64,000 nucleotides of DNA from Purpureocillium takamizusanense (GCF_022605165.1 NC_063080.1:62001-126000); one strand, 5' to 3'. Shown: positions 1 to 11,015, counted from the first letter of the stretch. Numbers and translations are program-made. The notes: generated by a model not told the origin, from the sequence alone.

Positions 1-80
1 AGTCAACGAGCTGTCTATGGTTACCATCATCTCCCGGCCGTGGTGCATTAGTCGTTACGCTGCAAAGACTGCAAATAGTG

Positions 81-2021
81 TTAGTGCTCGTTGCCACATA
101 GGTAGATCTCTAGGGCATGTCTTGCACTCACAATGGCGAACTTGCTGCGCGCGCGGATCCTCTCACCCCAAAAGACGAGCACCCACGGAATGACGGTCAG
201 GACGGTGGCGATGCCGCCGAGAAGGCCGCCCGCCCCGCGCAGCCCAAGTTTGGTGAACATGGCGCTCGTCACCAGGGGGAAAGCGCCTCCTAGGACGTTG
301 CGGCAGAAACTCTGAGCGGCAAGGGCCGACGAAGCGTAGATGTGGTACGTGTCGGCCAGGTAATTGAAGGTGGCGAGATAGATCGAGTAGATGCCCCAGG
401 TGGCGAAGCCCAGCCCGACGGCCTCAGCATAGCCGTCCATGTAGCGAGGGCAGAGAAAGCCGCCGAACAGTCCCGCAGGAAGCATCAAGGCGGTGATGCA
501 AGTAAAATACAACCGCGCCTCGGGCGCCTCGGCAGGAAATCTTTGGCGCATGAAAGCCCAGAAACGCGAGTCCGAGTAGCGAAACGACGCATGCTCCGGG
601 TACGTGCGCCACTGCGGGTGTTTAAGCAGGTGCTCCTGGACGATGCTGACGGCCGTGGCGACGGCGGCGGCAACCATCATGGAGACGAAGACGCGACTCG
701 AGCGGTCGAGGTCCGTCTTGTAGAGGAAAGGGACAACGGAGAAGGACAAGTACAGAACACCCCATGCGAAGGCAGCCCAAAGAGAAAACCAAAATACGAC
801 GGGCTCCGCCAGGAGCAGGTAAAAGGGGCGACGAACGGAAAGAGATATGAGCTGGGGAAGCGCCGGCCGTTCTTCGTCTGCGCGAACCACCCATCGCATA
901 CGCAGCAGCCGGCCGCTCGCCGAGAGACTCTCGTCGCTGCTTAAATCTTTGACTTCAGGCGGGAGGGTGCTCACGTCGGCGGCCGAGGCCTGGATGCTGC
1001 AGCGCGCAGAGGCGGCGACGACCATTTCGGAGGGCTGGGTGATCCACAAGCCATAGACGCCGTGGCGCTCCAGCTTCTCGTACCAGGAGTTGAGGACCTT
1101 GGCCTTGCGTGACAGAAGAACCGAGGCTCTGCTCTCACTACCAAACAAGACAATGGCGAGGACGAGGGCGGCGTCCACGATGACCTGGTGCCAGAAAGTC
1201 CACTTCCAAGCGAGCGTAGGGTCGGCAACGTCGTCGATGAGGGCGGTGGAAACCAGGGGTCCGGCGCCGGTGGCGGCAAGGACGGCGCCGCTGAAGAGAG
1301 CCATGGGCGTGTTGCGCTCCTCCTTGTCCCACAAGTCGGCGATGAGTCCGCCAACGACGGAACTGAAGACGGAGGCGCCGACGCCGACGAGGAAGCGTGC
1401 GATGAGCATGCCAGCAATATGTGGCATGACAGAACATACCGCCTGAAAGACGACAAAGATGACGCCGGCAACAACGAAGACGGGATAGCGGCCCCAGATC
1501 TCGGAGATGGGGGCTAGTGCCATGGGGGCTGAAGCGAAGCCAAGACAGAAGATGGTGATGCCGACGAGCACGGCGATGCGAGTGGTGCCAAGGTCGTGGG
1601 CCATGATGTCGGCAGGCGGAGAGTAGGCACCGGCCGTGTAGGCGGTCATGAAGGTGACGGTGCAGGCCAGGCCAAGGAGGAGATTCTTGCGCGCTGGGCC
1701 CCATTGCAAGGGTGATATGTATGGGCGGAGGTCCGGGCAAGACGGGAGGTCGTCGCGGCCGTCACCGAACTGAGGGTCACGGCCCATGCCATGGTGTTGA
1801 GGAGGGACCGTAGGCAGAGGCGAGTCGAAGTCGAGATAGAAGTAGACGATGGGCGAGTCGGCGCCCAAAGTTGTTGTTTCAAGCGGCTTGCGCTTTTCGT
1901 GCTGATGATCTGGGTCTCGAGGCGAAAGGGTAACGCCGTTGGTGACATGGAGACGGGCTTGAGGATCCGAGTCCGGTTGCAGACCAGGCGCATCATGGTG
2001 CGCCCGCTGCGTTCGTGTCAT
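81..2021 (-). CDS. MFS transporter, DHA1 (drug:H+ antiporter) type
   Basis: Single-exon ORF of 646 aa from the first ATG at 2021; the frame is open 48 bp further up but only from GTG. A long hydrophilic N-terminus (about 110 aa) precedes twelve likely membrane segments. TM1 is around KNLLLGLACTVTFMTAY, the loop APISEIWGRYP matches DHA1 motif A, and TM4-5 carry RFLVGVGASVFSSVVGG followed by LIADLWDKEERN and a GAGPLV glycine-rich stretch. Members export drugs, polyamines or small metabolites across the plasma membrane by proton antiport; the substrate cannot be read from sequence. The central loop with WYEKLERHGVYGLW and the second six-TM half are complete, so the gene looks intact. Family assignment is firm; substrate unknown. 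Confidence 0.9.
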   Translation of the reverse strand: MTRTQRAHHDAPGLQPDSDPQARLHVTNGVTLSPRDPDHQHEKRKPLETTTLGADSPIVYFYLDFDSPLPTVPPQHHGMGRDPQFGDGRDDLPSCPDLRPYISPLQWGPARKNLLLGLACTVTFMTAYTAGAYSPPADIMAHDLGTTRIAVLVGITIFCLGFASAPMALAPISEIWGRYPVFVVAGVIFVVFQAVCSVMPHIAGMLIARFLVGVGASVFSSVVGGLIADLWDKEERNTPMALFSGAVLAATGAGPLVSTALIDDVADPTLAWKWTFWHQVIVDAALVLAIVLFGSESRASVLLSRKAKVLNSWYEKLERHGVYGLWITQPSEMVVAASARCSIQASAADVSTLPPEVKDLSSDESLSASGRLLRMRWVVRADEERPALPQLISLSVRRPFYLLLAEPVVFWFSLWAAFAWGVLYLSFSVVPFLYKTDLDRSSRVFVSMMVAAAVATAVSIVQEHLLKHPQWRTYPEHASFRYSDSRFWAFMRQRFPAEAPEARLYFTCITALMLPAGLFGGFLCPRYMDGYAEAVGLGFATWGIYSIYLATFNYLADTYHIYASSALAAQSFCRNVLGGAFPLVTSAMFTKLGLRGAGGLLGGIATVLTVIPWVLVFWGERIRARSKFAIVSARHALEIYLCGNEH

Positions 2022-3651
2022 CGCACAGTCTTCATCTAGGTCTGTCTCGATGGTGCAGATGGGAGACACGACGAAGAGGAGGCGAACAGCTCGGCATCAG
2101 GCCTGGGCGGGAGAGAGAGCCAACCGGCGCAGCAAGGAGCGTTGCGAGGGTGTGCACAGCCGAACCGGAGGTCACCCACACCAACAAGAAGAGATGCAGC
2201 GACCATGGGTGGGTTTTGGAGAGGGCACAAACGAGGCGGGCCGTCGTGCCGGAAATAAGCATCTTGGGTCTGGACTTGCCCGAAGTGCGTGCCGTGCCCA
2301 TCCATGCCATGCCATGGATGTCATGAGCCAACCTGGAGAGCCCCGCGCGCCGGCTGGGGGTGACGTGGGGAACGGGCGTGGGGATGGATGGATGATGATG
2401 GATCATGGGCGGGGGTGGCGGGCGGCCGAGGTTGTTGGCGGGCGACGATTGAAATGTTTTTTCTTGTTGGTTCGCTCCCTCGTTCTCATCCTTGCTCCAA
2501 CGAGTCTGAGGAGGAACAAGTCTGAGGAAGAATCCCACGGGGCCGGCCAACACGTGGCAAGCAAGGGAGGCGAGACAGCACGCGCAGCAAACGAAGAGGA
2601 CGCAGGGTGCAAGAGAGGGCGGCGGAGGCCTGCAGGCACAGGCGGTGGAAAGACTGCTTGGTTATGTTGCCCGCCAGTGAAGTGGTGTGGGTGAGACTCT
2701 CGAGAGGTTTCGCTCTGCCGGTCATCCGGGCCGTGAGACACAGGAACTATCATCCACGCACACCCATGCATGTGTGTCTAGCGGGAATAAGCTGGAAGCA
2801 GTTGTAGGAAGCGGCCGCGGCTCCGCAAAGTCGATTTATTTTAGCGGCGGCCGTGTGGAAACATGGGAAGAAGACGTAAAACGAGATCCGGATGCGACCT
2901 TTGGGATGTAGGTCTCTCCTTTTTTTTCTCCTCTGCTCAGGGTCAGTCGACGCCTCCCTCCGGCTAGGCGTGGTTACTACTTAACTTTAGATACCTGTAT
3001 GGTGGTCTATAATCTGCTAAGCAACGAAAGTACTTGAAGCTGTCGGTCAGTCGTACCTTCCGCTACCTACTCGTGCCTGCCTTGCCTTGCCTGCCACTGG
3101 AGATGGGTTGTGCCTGCCTTTTCAGGTCAGCTTGCCCAACCTGTCAGACCGGACCGGAGGATCCCGCCAGGCCCCTGCCAAGCTGCGTTATTCCCGGCCA
3201 CGGCGGTGTGGGACGGACGCTGAAAGGCCTAACTAGTTAATAAGCCGAACCCAGCAGGAACATCCATGAGGTGGAGCCCTAGTTATCCGGTCCGTCTGGT
3301 GCGACAGCTGCCGGCGCAAACCATGATCCGACATCCAAGCCGCACCCCGTTTCCGCACCACACAAATCGCATTGCATCACGACGCCGCCAATATAACCCC
3401 AAGACGCAAGCCACGATGCTGATCTTGAGAGATATATCCTCAACGCCAACCAACGCTATCCTTTCGCAGGGCTGTGCATGCTCGCGCCCGCCAGCAGCCC
3501 GCTCACGCTCCTTATGAACGCCTTGTCGACACCATAATGGCCCTCAGCCGCGTGCCCGTTGCTCGTCCGGCCCCTTGCCACGCTAAGTCCCTGCCCTGGC
3601 CTTCCCTGCCTGCCGGCCTCTTGATCTGCATCGGCAACACACCGTGTCTCC
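2022..3651. other. Gene-free upstream region of the MFS gene
   Basis: Open frames here are GC-rich shadows with arginine/proline-biased translations and no recognisable domain. The stretch nearest 2021 is presumably the MFS promoter and 5' UTR. Around 2326-2405 lie short ATGGATGG-type repeats. I see no RNA gene. Confidence 0.5.
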
Positions 3652-4865
3652 TCACCCCGGCAGCTCAAACACCTCGCTGGCTGAGGCCACTTCGACGGGA
3701 CGATGTCGCCAGCTAAGGGCAGGACTCACACTCGCACCCGCGCTCACACTCCCACTTCCACATCCGCTTCTACTAGCAGGACTTGTCGGCAGCCCGCCGA
3801 CGCCGTCTCGCGATGAGACCGGTAGTTCCGTTGCCAGGTCCTGTCGCAACTCTAGCTCCACTGGACCGCTGTGATCCTGGTTGTCGTCCCGCTGGCCCTG
3901 ATATCCCACGCCGTGCCCCGAGTTCGAGCGTGGAATCACCGATTCCTGGCGGCCCGTCGGCGTCCCATCCGCCTCGGCAATCGCAGTTGCTCCGTCCACC
4001 TCAGCGACCCCGCCTGGCGCCGGTGGTATCAGTCCCGGCTCCCGATCGTCCGCATTGCTGGCGGCATTAGCCCCTTCTTTTTGTTTCTGCCGGCGATATC
4101 TAAAGAGGAAGACAATGGCTAGCGCCAGAACGAAGGCAGCTAGCGCGCAGCCGACCGCGATGCCTGCGACGACCCCGGCCTCGATGCCTGCGCTCCCCGT
4201 GTCGCTCTCCGTGCGAGAAGTTGTTGCGGTTGCTCCAGAACCTGCAGTCGAGCCGTCTGTCGTGTTCGATAGCGTTACGGTCGCTGTCGGTACCCCCCCC
4301 TTTGTCGCCAGCACCGGCCCAGTCGTTCCGCCTGGTAGTGGCTGGCTCTGTCCCATGCCCTTGAGGTCCTCGCTTCGCCAGCGAACCTCAAAGGCAGGCG
4401 CAGAGATGACTGTCCCGCTAGACTCCAGGGTCGCGAACCGCTGGTCCTTGTCCTCGCGGTTGCACTTGTACCCTCTGTGGTGTGGTTAGCTGTTAACTGA
4501 CCGATAGTCCTACCTATGCCTTTGCGCCTGCATCCGCCTGGCTTCGACAACCAGTCAAGCAGCCCGCGCGGGGTGCATGAGACTTTTACTTACTCAGGGA
4601 CGCACCGAACGGCCGTCTCTCCGACTCGCAGCGGCCACTCCTCCTGGGGCGGCCTCGTCTGCGGGCATAGCGGGTTGTAGCCGGCGAAGCACACTCCCGG
4701 TGAGTAGAAGCCTTGCCGCTCCCACAGGTCGACGCCGCCCGGCATGCGGCACTTGTCAAAGTCGCTCGCGACGATGGGCGCCGCGCACGCCATTGCCGCG
4801 TCCGTCATGGCCATGTACGGCACTTGTTTGGTTCCGCTTGACAGCGTTTGGATACCCACGGCCAT
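3652..4865 (-). CDS. Single-pass membrane glycoprotein of the fungal SPGVCPxGY / CCPxGYxC family
   Basis: Two exons: 4865-4594 and 4474-3652, joined across an intron of 119 bp (GTAAGT donor, CACAG acceptor), giving 364 aa. The ectodomain has YSPGVCFAGYNPLC and ETAVRCVPEGYKCN, the cysteine signature of a large Pezizomycotina family of extracellular sensors or adhesins of unknown role. The usual CC before PxGYxC is CV here. A Thr/Ser-rich stalk (TATVTLSNTTDGSTAGS) precedes one transmembrane helix (AGVVAGIAVGCALAAFVLALAIVFLF) followed by RYRRQKQ. The cytoplasmic tail is about 130 aa and low in complexity. No clear signal peptide follows the ATG at 4865, so an upstream exon may be missing. Family call is moderately sure, function is not. 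Confidence 0.7.
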
Positions 4866-5004
4866 GTCGGTCGTTTACGTATCGCTCGTGTTCTGCGTAG
4901 GGAATATGAAGCGCCTGTCTTGACAGGGAGCAGTCGTTGCGGTCCTCCTAGACTGTGGTGTTCGAAGCTGCATGCCAATACACGTAGCTTGGTTTGCCGT
5001 TGCG

Positions 5005-5280
5005 TCATGCCTGACATTCTGGACTGGACTGTTGACGCCGACGGTCGTGTAAGTCACAGGCAGTGATGCTGTTTGCCATATCGGCGGCGCACCTGGTACA
5101 AGGCCTCAAACACTTGGGACAATCGTCGGCCCTGGCCACACAGCCCGGCCGGCCGGCCGGTTCACTGCATGTGGCCATTTCGCCCTCCATGGCGCGCTCG
5201 AGCACCGTAGAATTCGTATTCACATGCCTCGTACAATTCCCGAGATTGAGTCGCGGGTCGTCAGATGGCATCGGCATCAG
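5005..5280 (-). other. Possible cysteine-rich short ORF upstream of the membrane protein
   Basis: On the minus strand, from ATG codons near 5280, a frame of about 90 codons contains eight to nine cysteines, including CPKCLRPCTRCAAD. It could be an unspliced upstream exon of the gene at 3652-4865, a small independent gene, or chance. I find no convincing GT donor that joins it in phase. The rest of 4866-5373 shows nothing else. Confidence 0.2.
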
Positions 5281-5373
5281 AGCCAAACAACAGGCGCTCC
5301 TATAGCGCCCAGCCTACTCGTCTCTAGTCTAAGTCATTGCTCTATACACACGCCGTAGCCGCTCATCAGCTGT

Positions 5374-6706
5374 CTAGTCCACGTCATCGGGCCTCGTCTC
5401 TTCTATATGCGTTTTGCCTAGTGTCTCCCTCACCTCGCGCAGAGCGGCTTCCCCATCAGCGGCGTCCTCATCGTCGTCCGACGATGCGCCGCCGTTGGGC
5501 CCCGCGACGGCCCGCTCCGTCGCGCCCTGCCTGATGGTGCCGTCCTCGGCGACGTCTTCCTTGAGGTAGATGGTGAAGACGACAACGAGGTACACCTCGC
5601 CGGTGGACTTGTTGCGCAGCACATACCTGAGGTGGTGTGAGCGCCTGCAAGTGGGAGGGAGAAGAAGACGCAATGTTAAACGCAGTGTTCAATACCAAGA
5701 AAACGGGGGGGGGGGTACACCGGGTCTTGGAGCAAGCGGCAGGTAGCAGCGGCGCCAGCAGACCCGGCCGCAGGGGAGGAAAAGTATCAGGCACTCACCT
5801 CAGGCCCTGGCCGTCCCAGTACTTGATGATGGGCAGGTGGAAGCCCGGCAGGCGCAGCGCCAGGGTCCGAAAGTCGAGGTACGGGTTGAAGAAGTCGAAG
5901 CCGTAGGTGCGGCCGTACTCAAACACCCAGCGCTCCTTGCTCGCGTCGCGCAGCGCCCACTTCATGCGCGCCTTGGCATCGTCGGGGGCGCCAGCCGCGC
6001 GGCGCGCCTCGAGCCCACCGTCGTGCTCGTCGCCGCCCTCATCGAACCACAGCCCGCCGCGCGCCTTGTCGTAAAGGCCCGGACCGACGTGCAGGGCGTT
6101 GAAGGAGCTCAGCGCCGGGCCGTACAGGTAGGGGCGGTCGGCGTAGGCGTCGCCGTCGAGACCCGGGTCGATCCACCAGCGGACGATGCTCATGGCCGTG
6201 TTGAAGCCCGGCGGCAGCCGGTCGCGGATCGGGCGATCAAAGTCGTTGCCGAACTGGAGGTCCATGCCGCTGATGCCGTTTGCTTGTCCCTGGTTCGCGC
6301 CGTCGTCGTCGTCGTCGCCCTCGCGAGAAGAGCTCTCGCCCGAGTCCTCTCCTGCGGCGAGGCCTCCTCCCCGCCGCCGCGCATTCTTGCCACCATCAAC
6401 GTCGCCGTCGTCGCCACCGTCAGTCGTCACCGCCCCCACCGCTTTCTCGGGCCGCTTCGGGGTGAATCGAAAGGCGATGCTGTACTGGTCCTGGTTGTAG
6501 GCGTGCGGCTCTGCGTCAAAGTACGGCGACGAGGCGGGCGACCCGCGCGGCAGGCCCTCGTAGTCGCGTATCCGCACGCAGAGCTCGATGTCGGCCGCGG
6601 CGCCGGCCACGCGGACGGGCTGCGGCCGGTTGACGGGGACCTCGACGTGCGTGGCCTCGTCGTAGGCGGGGCCGGCCGTGACGTGCAGGATGTACTTGTC
6701 CGCCAT
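5374..6706 (-). CDS. DUF1769 (UPF0590) family protein
   Basis: Two exons: 6706-5799 and 5644-5374, with a 154-bp intron (GTGAGT...TTGCAG) that contains an 11-base G run on the plus strand; the product is 392 aa. The diagnostic block is FNTAMSIVRWWIDPGLDGD followed by DRPYLYGPALSSFNALHVG, typical of the fungal DUF1769/UPF0590 family (a homologue exists in Schizosaccharomyces pombe). Between the N-terminal beta-rich part (MADKYILHVTAGPAYDE) and this block is a disordered insert of about 60 aa rich in D, G, S and E. The second exon supplies RYVLRNKSTGEVYLVVVFTIYL and an acidic tail. The biochemical role of the family is unknown. Splice phase and reading across the junction are clean. Confidence 0.85.
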
Positions 6707-7346
6707 GTGTGGCTTGTTTTGCTTCTTTTTGCCGTTGCGCCGGGGTTTTGGTCAAGGTGGAAGAAAGAATGAGGGACCCCTACATATATGGCGGAAAGCT
6801 GATGGGATGACAATGGACGAGGAGGAGATGCGGGCCCTGACAGGAGGCCCGTCCCGGGACAGGGCGGTGGGGTGAGGGTCGTCGTTGTGTTGCAGGATGA
6901 TGGAGATGATGCGGCTGTGATTTCATGTCCGTTTCAATGGCGTGGGAGAAGCTTTGACGTGTACTTGGCAATATCCCAACAAGTCAAGTCGGTTACCCTA
7001 CACTTTTACCGCCCTTGAGACGGAATCCAATGTCGGGGTCGGTTGTGACGGCGCGATGCCAGGAACCTACTTGGCCGTCTTATGGATTTCTGCGCAATTG
7101 GCCTGAGGTGAGGTGGTGTGCCATGCCTCGGCCTTGAAAGTGAGTGGCTGGTGATGATGCGTTGATGCAGGTACGTCATCGCATCCCTCACTCACTCGCT
7201 CACTCACACCATACGAAGTACACACACACACACGCACCACCCCCCAACAACACTCACCAGCGACGCCACTACACTCAACAGCAGCAGCAGCACCACCACC
7301 ACCCATAAATCCCACCCATCACGCGGCCGCAACCACCCCAAACTCC
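6707..7346. other. Divergent intergenic region with CA and CAG/CAC repeats
   Basis: This 640-bp gap separates the divergent DUF1769 and hydrolase genes and must hold both promoters. It contains a (CA)n run near 7219-7236 and CAGCAGCAG/CACCACCAC repeats near 7277-7305, just before the hydrolase 5' leader. No gene seen. Confidence 0.5.
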
Positions 7347-7406
7347 ATGTCGCCGCTGCCGCACAACGCCCACGCCGTCGCAAGCGGTGCCCCGACGGCC
7401 CAATGA
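7347..7406 (+). CDS. Upstream ORF overlapping the hydrolase start codon
   Basis: A 19-codon ORF starts at the ATG at 7347 and stops with TGA at 7404-7406. Its stop overlaps the ATG at 7403 as ATGA, so ribosomes terminating here would sit exactly on the next start codon. This arrangement is known to permit termination-reinitiation and can make translation of the downstream protein depend on the upstream ORF. No other ATG lies between the two. Whether the transcript includes 7347 is not shown by sequence. Confidence 0.4.
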   Translation: MSPLPHNAHAVASGAPTAQ

Positions 7407-8941
7407 TCGGAACGTCGGCCGCCGAGTTGGTCCTCATCCGCGTCTCCATCGTCTTCTTCCGCTACGAGCCGCTCGTCTACGCCGCCGCCCTCGCCGCCCT
7501 CGGCACTCTCTTCCGGGACTCGCCATGGCGCGCTCATGCATCCACCGCGCTGACCGCCCTTCTCGCCGCCGAGACCGTCTTTTACCTGGCCGTCCAGGCC
7601 CCCTACGCGCGCCGCTTGACGCGCGCCGCCGTCCACCCGGAGCCCCTGACGCCCGATGAGCGCCGCGCCCTCTTCGACGAGTGCATGCGCAACGTCGACG
7701 ACCCGGCGTCGTATCTCCGCTGGTGGTTTCTTGGCGCCGAGCTCGACGACATCCGCCGCGACAACCTGCGCGACTTTTTTCTCTGGGCTTTCTTCGACGC
7801 CGCTGCGACGGACAGCGACGTCGTGGATGATGCTCGCGCGCAGCGGGAGCTGGACGGCTACATATCCGTCGTCGAGGGCCGTCTTGGGAGGCCGCTGCTG
7901 CCCGGCCGCGGGCCCGCCCAGGGCCTCCGCCTGACCCTCGACGACATCAACACCACGTATCGCGGCCTCGCCTGGTATCTCGTCGTCTTTCTCGTCGACC
8001 AGGCCACCCATGTCGTCATGCTATGGCACGGCTTCCGCTACTACCCGCGATCGCCCTCGGCCACTCTCAGGACGTTTCCGCCTCGGCCGCAGGAGCTGCT
8101 GGCAAGGCAAAGGTCCTCGGCCCCCGGCTTAGGCTATTGGTACCGCCCTCACTCGCAAGACGCCGCCGCAGCCGGGGAGCTACCCGTCGTCTTCTTCCAC
8201 GGCATCGGCATCGGCCTGTGGACCTACGCGCGCTTCGTCGCCGAGCTACGCGGCGCAAACGCAGCGCGCGGCGTCATGGTCCCCGAGCTGATGCCCATAT
8301 CCTTTCGTCTCGCGCCCCCGCCGCCGCCCAAGGCCGAGTTCCTGCGCCAGCTGACTCTTGTCCTGGCGCGGCACGGCCCCGCGTGGGACCGGTTTGCCCT
8401 CGTGTCGCACTCGTACGGCTCGGTGCTCACGACGCACGTGCTCTCATGTCCGGAGCTGGAGGCGCGTGTCCCGTCGGCGGTGCTCGTCGACCCCGTGTCG
8501 GTGATGCTGCACCTCCCGGACGTGGCCTACAACTTCACGCGGCGGCGGCCCCGCTCCGCCAACGAGTGGCAGCTGTGGTACTTTGCCAGCACGGACCCGA
8601 GCGTGGCGCACTGCCTGGGCCGGCACTTTTTCTGGCGCGAGAACATTGTCTGGAAGAAGGACCTGCTGGGCGGTGGCCGGCGCAGGGCCGCCGTGACCCT
8701 GTCGGGCAGGGACCTGATTGTCGACGCGGCGGCCGTGGCCGACTATCTCGAGGGGCCAGCAGAGGCGACGGAAGACGGTGCGGCGCACAACAACAATAAC
8801 AACAAGGTCGAGGTCATTGTCTTTCCCGACATCGACCATGCACAAGTGTTTGACCGCGCACGGGACCGCAGACGCGTTGTTGACGTTGTCGACGCGTACT
8901 GCAGACCGCAGCGAGGACGAGACGACATGATGAGAAATTAG
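7403..8941 (+). CDS. Membrane-anchored alpha/beta hydrolase
   Basis: Single exon, 512 aa. The N-terminal part has hydrophobic segments (RVSIVFFRYEPLVYAAALAAL; TALTALLAAETVFYLAVQA) and a further one near GLAWYLVVFLVDQATHVVML, suggesting membrane attachment. The catalytic half starts with VVFFHGIGIGLW (oxyanion-hole HG at about 266). The nucleophile is Ser337 in SHSYGS, where the usual first Gly of GxSxG is replaced by Ser. The likely acid is Asp437 (SGRDLIVD) and the likely base His479 (FPDIDHAQVF). Lipid or ester hydrolysis is probable; the substrate is unknown. An Asn repeat, from (AAC/AAT)n near 8790, lies between acid and base. The overlapping short ORF upstream may tune translation. Confidence 0.8.
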   Translation: MIGTSAAELVLIRVSIVFFRYEPLVYAAALAALGTLFRDSPWRAHASTALTALLAAETVFYLAVQAPYARRLTRAAVHPEPLTPDERRALFDECMRNVDDPASYLRWWFLGAELDDIRRDNLRDFFLWAFFDAAATDSDVVDDARAQRELDGYISVVEGRLGRPLLPGRGPAQGLRLTLDDINTTYRGLAWYLVVFLVDQATHVVMLWHGFRYYPRSPSATLRTFPPRPQELLARQRSSAPGLGYWYRPHSQDAAAAGELPVVFFHGIGIGLWTYARFVAELRGANAARGVMVPELMPISFRLAPPPPPKAEFLRQLTLVLARHGPAWDRFALVSHSYGSVLTTHVLSCPELEARVPSAVLVDPVSVMLHLPDVAYNFTRRRPRSANEWQLWYFASTDPSVAHCLGRHFFWRENIVWKKDLLGGGRRRAAVTLSGRDLIVDAAAVADYLEGPAEATEDGAAHNNNNNKVEVIVFPDIDHAQVFDRARDRRRVVDVVDAYCRPQRGRDDMMRN

Positions 8942-9464
8942 CGTAGTCCTGATTTCGAAGCGATTTTGCAGCCAAGAAGCACTTTGTAGAGAGACATAGC
9001 ATACTTTGTATGTATGCGGCGACTTGCGCCTCTGCTGGCCGTGATTTTGGTCATGGAGCTTGTGGCCCATGACGACAGCGGGGTAATTTTGACCTAATTG
9101 CGGCGACCCCACAGCGGGCAGCTTGCAGCAGCTGCCGGACCTCGGTTGACGGATAAGGTACAGACTACAGGCACTGTTGCCTCACCACTTCAGTCTCACC
9201 CCATCAACCTATCTCATTCATCCCTTGCCCTCCCTCGCGACCCGCTACCTTATCGTTCAGCGTCGCATCTGTGTCTCTTCTCTACACAACACGAGCCCCC
9301 GGACCATGATTGCGTAGCCTACGGGTGCCTCTAGTACTTCTTCTCTCGGAGCGGACGGCGGTTCCCCGCACTGCATCTAACATCGCGCCTCACTTGCCAC
9401 CGAGCATCGAGACGACCCGACAGCGTCGCGACGTAGGCGCAACCTAGCACCCCCTTCGCACGCC

Positions 9465-11015
9465 ATGGCCCCGGCCTCATCGCCAGAGTCCAGCACCGCC
9501 GCCGCCCTGCCTTCACTGCTGCTCCTCCCGTCGCCTCCACGCCCGGCCAGCAGAGCCGCCCTCCGCGCCGCGTACCATCTCCCGCTCTCCACCGTCCTCA
9601 CCCGCCTCAGCGACGAGCACAAGCTCGCCTGCTCCTCGGCGGCGTCGGCCGCTTCACCGCCCCCTTCGGCTCCCGTCCTTGCCGTCGCCGTCGCCTCTCC
9701 CGTCCTCGCCGGCCCCGCCTCCGCCCCGAAGCGGCGCTCCGTCCGGTGGTCGCCGTCGCAGACCCTCCTCGCGCGGCTTTACACCCTCGTCGCGTCCATC
9801 TGCGCCGAGCATGGCATCGCGACGGACCTCGCCGGCGACGACCCGGGCACCGTAGACGCGCGCATCCTGCTCGTCGACCACGAGCGCGGCCGCAAGCCCT
9901 CGTGGTACCTCGAGCAGGCGCAGATGCAAGGGAGGGACCGTCGCTACTCGCCCACCTGCACGACCGTCCTCGACCTCGCCACCTTTGCGGCCACGACGGG
10001 GCCCTGGAAGACGGTGTTTCACCCAAGCGGCGAGCCCGGCTACGAGCTGCTCGCGGCCTACCTGGACCTCGCGACGGGGTGCGGGCGCACCCTTCTCCAG
10101 AAGCAAATTGTCGCTGTCAAGGGCGGGCTGAGTTTCTGCGTCCCCGCGCGGGCAGCCGATGGCACGGATGCGGGAGAGGGTCAAAGCAAACACCAGACGG
10201 AGAGCAGGATCCGCGATGGGGTGTCTGCTACAACCGCGGGCACGGTCCCCGCAACCGTGACGGGAGGCAGTCCAGACGCTGTTGAGGGCTACCGGTCCAT
10301 CTGCATCGGCGGCACCTTTGACCACCTCCACCCAGGGCACAAGCTTCTCCTCCACGCGGCGGCCCTGCTCCTGCGCGTGCCCATGATGGAGGACGACAGG
10401 GACGCCTCGCCGTGCATCTTCATCGTCGGCGTGTCGGGCGACGAGCTGCTGAAGCGGAAAAAATACGCCCAAGAGCTGCAGTCGTGGGAGGTGCGCTCGC
10501 GCTCGACGCTCGATTTCCTCGCCACGATCCTGGGCGAGCCTTCCACTGCGACCCTACACATCACGGACACGGGCGAAAGCGCAGCAGCAGCAGCAGCAGC
10601 AACAGGCCGGACAGGCGCGACGGAGGATGCGCCGACGCCTCGTGAGCTCCAGGGCTCGTTTCGCAACGGCGCCATCCTCGTCCGCTGCGTCGACCTGCGC
10701 GACCCCTTTGGCCCGCCCATCTGGGAGGAGGGCGTCGACGCCATCGTCGTCTCGGCCGAGACGAGGGGCGGCGCGACGGCCATCAACGACAGGAGGGCCC
10801 AGCGGCAGTGGCACCCGCTCGACGCCTACGAGATTGACGTGCTCGGCGAGCGCGACGACGACGACGACGGCGAAGGCGGCGACAGCGAGGGGGAGGGCGA
10901 GGGCGGTGCGGACAAGAAAGCGGCCACCGAGGCGGCGAGGATAGCTGCCAAGATCAGCAGCACCGAGATACGGAGGCAAAAGGCAGAGGCACGCGCCCGC
11001 CGGGGGCATCTGTAG
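9465..11015 (+). CDS. CAB4: Pantetheine-phosphate adenylyltransferase (yeast Cab4-like)
   Basis: Single exon, 516 aa, with a good start context (gccATGG). The C-terminal half is a nucleotidyltransferase with YRSICIGGTFDHLHPGHKLLL (HxGH-type motif, His289 and His292) and ends with KISSTEIRRQKAEAR, the ISSTEIRR block of the family. This enzyme transfers AMP from ATP to 4'-phosphopantetheine, the fourth step of coenzyme A synthesis. The first 270 aa or so form an extra N-terminal region, as in other fungal Cab4 proteins. Low-complexity inserts are present: a polyalanine run from (CAG)n near 10580 and an acidic DDDDDGEGGDSEGEGEGG stretch near 10855-10910. Fungal and animal proteins of this type can be fused to dephospho-CoA kinase, but no kinase P-loop is seen here. 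Confidence 0.85.
   Translation: MAPASSPESSTAAALPSLLLLPSPPRPASRAALRAAYHLPLSTVLTRLSDEHKLACSSAASAASPPPSAPVLAVAVASPVLAGPASAPKRRSVRWSPSQTLLARLYTLVASICAEHGIATDLAGDDPGTVDARILLVDHERGRKPSWYLEQAQMQGRDRRYSPTCTTVLDLATFAATTGPWKTVFHPSGEPGYELLAAYLDLATGCGRTLLQKQIVAVKGGLSFCVPARAADGTDAGEGQSKHQTESRIRDGVSATTAGTVPATVTGGSPDAVEGYRSICIGGTFDHLHPGHKLLLHAAALLLRVPMMEDDRDASPCIFIVGVSGDELLKRKKYAQELQSWEVRSRSTLDFLATILGEPSTATLHITDTGESAAAAAAATGRTGATEDAPTPRELQGSFRNGAILVRCVDLRDPFGPPIWEEGVDAIVVSAETRGGATAINDRRAQRQWHPLDAYEIDVLGERDDDDDGEGGDSEGEGEGGADKKAATEAARIAAKISSTEIRRQKAEARARRGHL

Noticed and set aside
5837..6772. Plus-strand 311-codon open frame
   Set aside because: It is the antisense shadow of the DUF1769 gene; GC-rich codons keep several frames open.
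7319..8011. Minus-strand 230-codon open frame
   Set aside because: Shadow of the alpha/beta hydrolase; no domain and biased composition.
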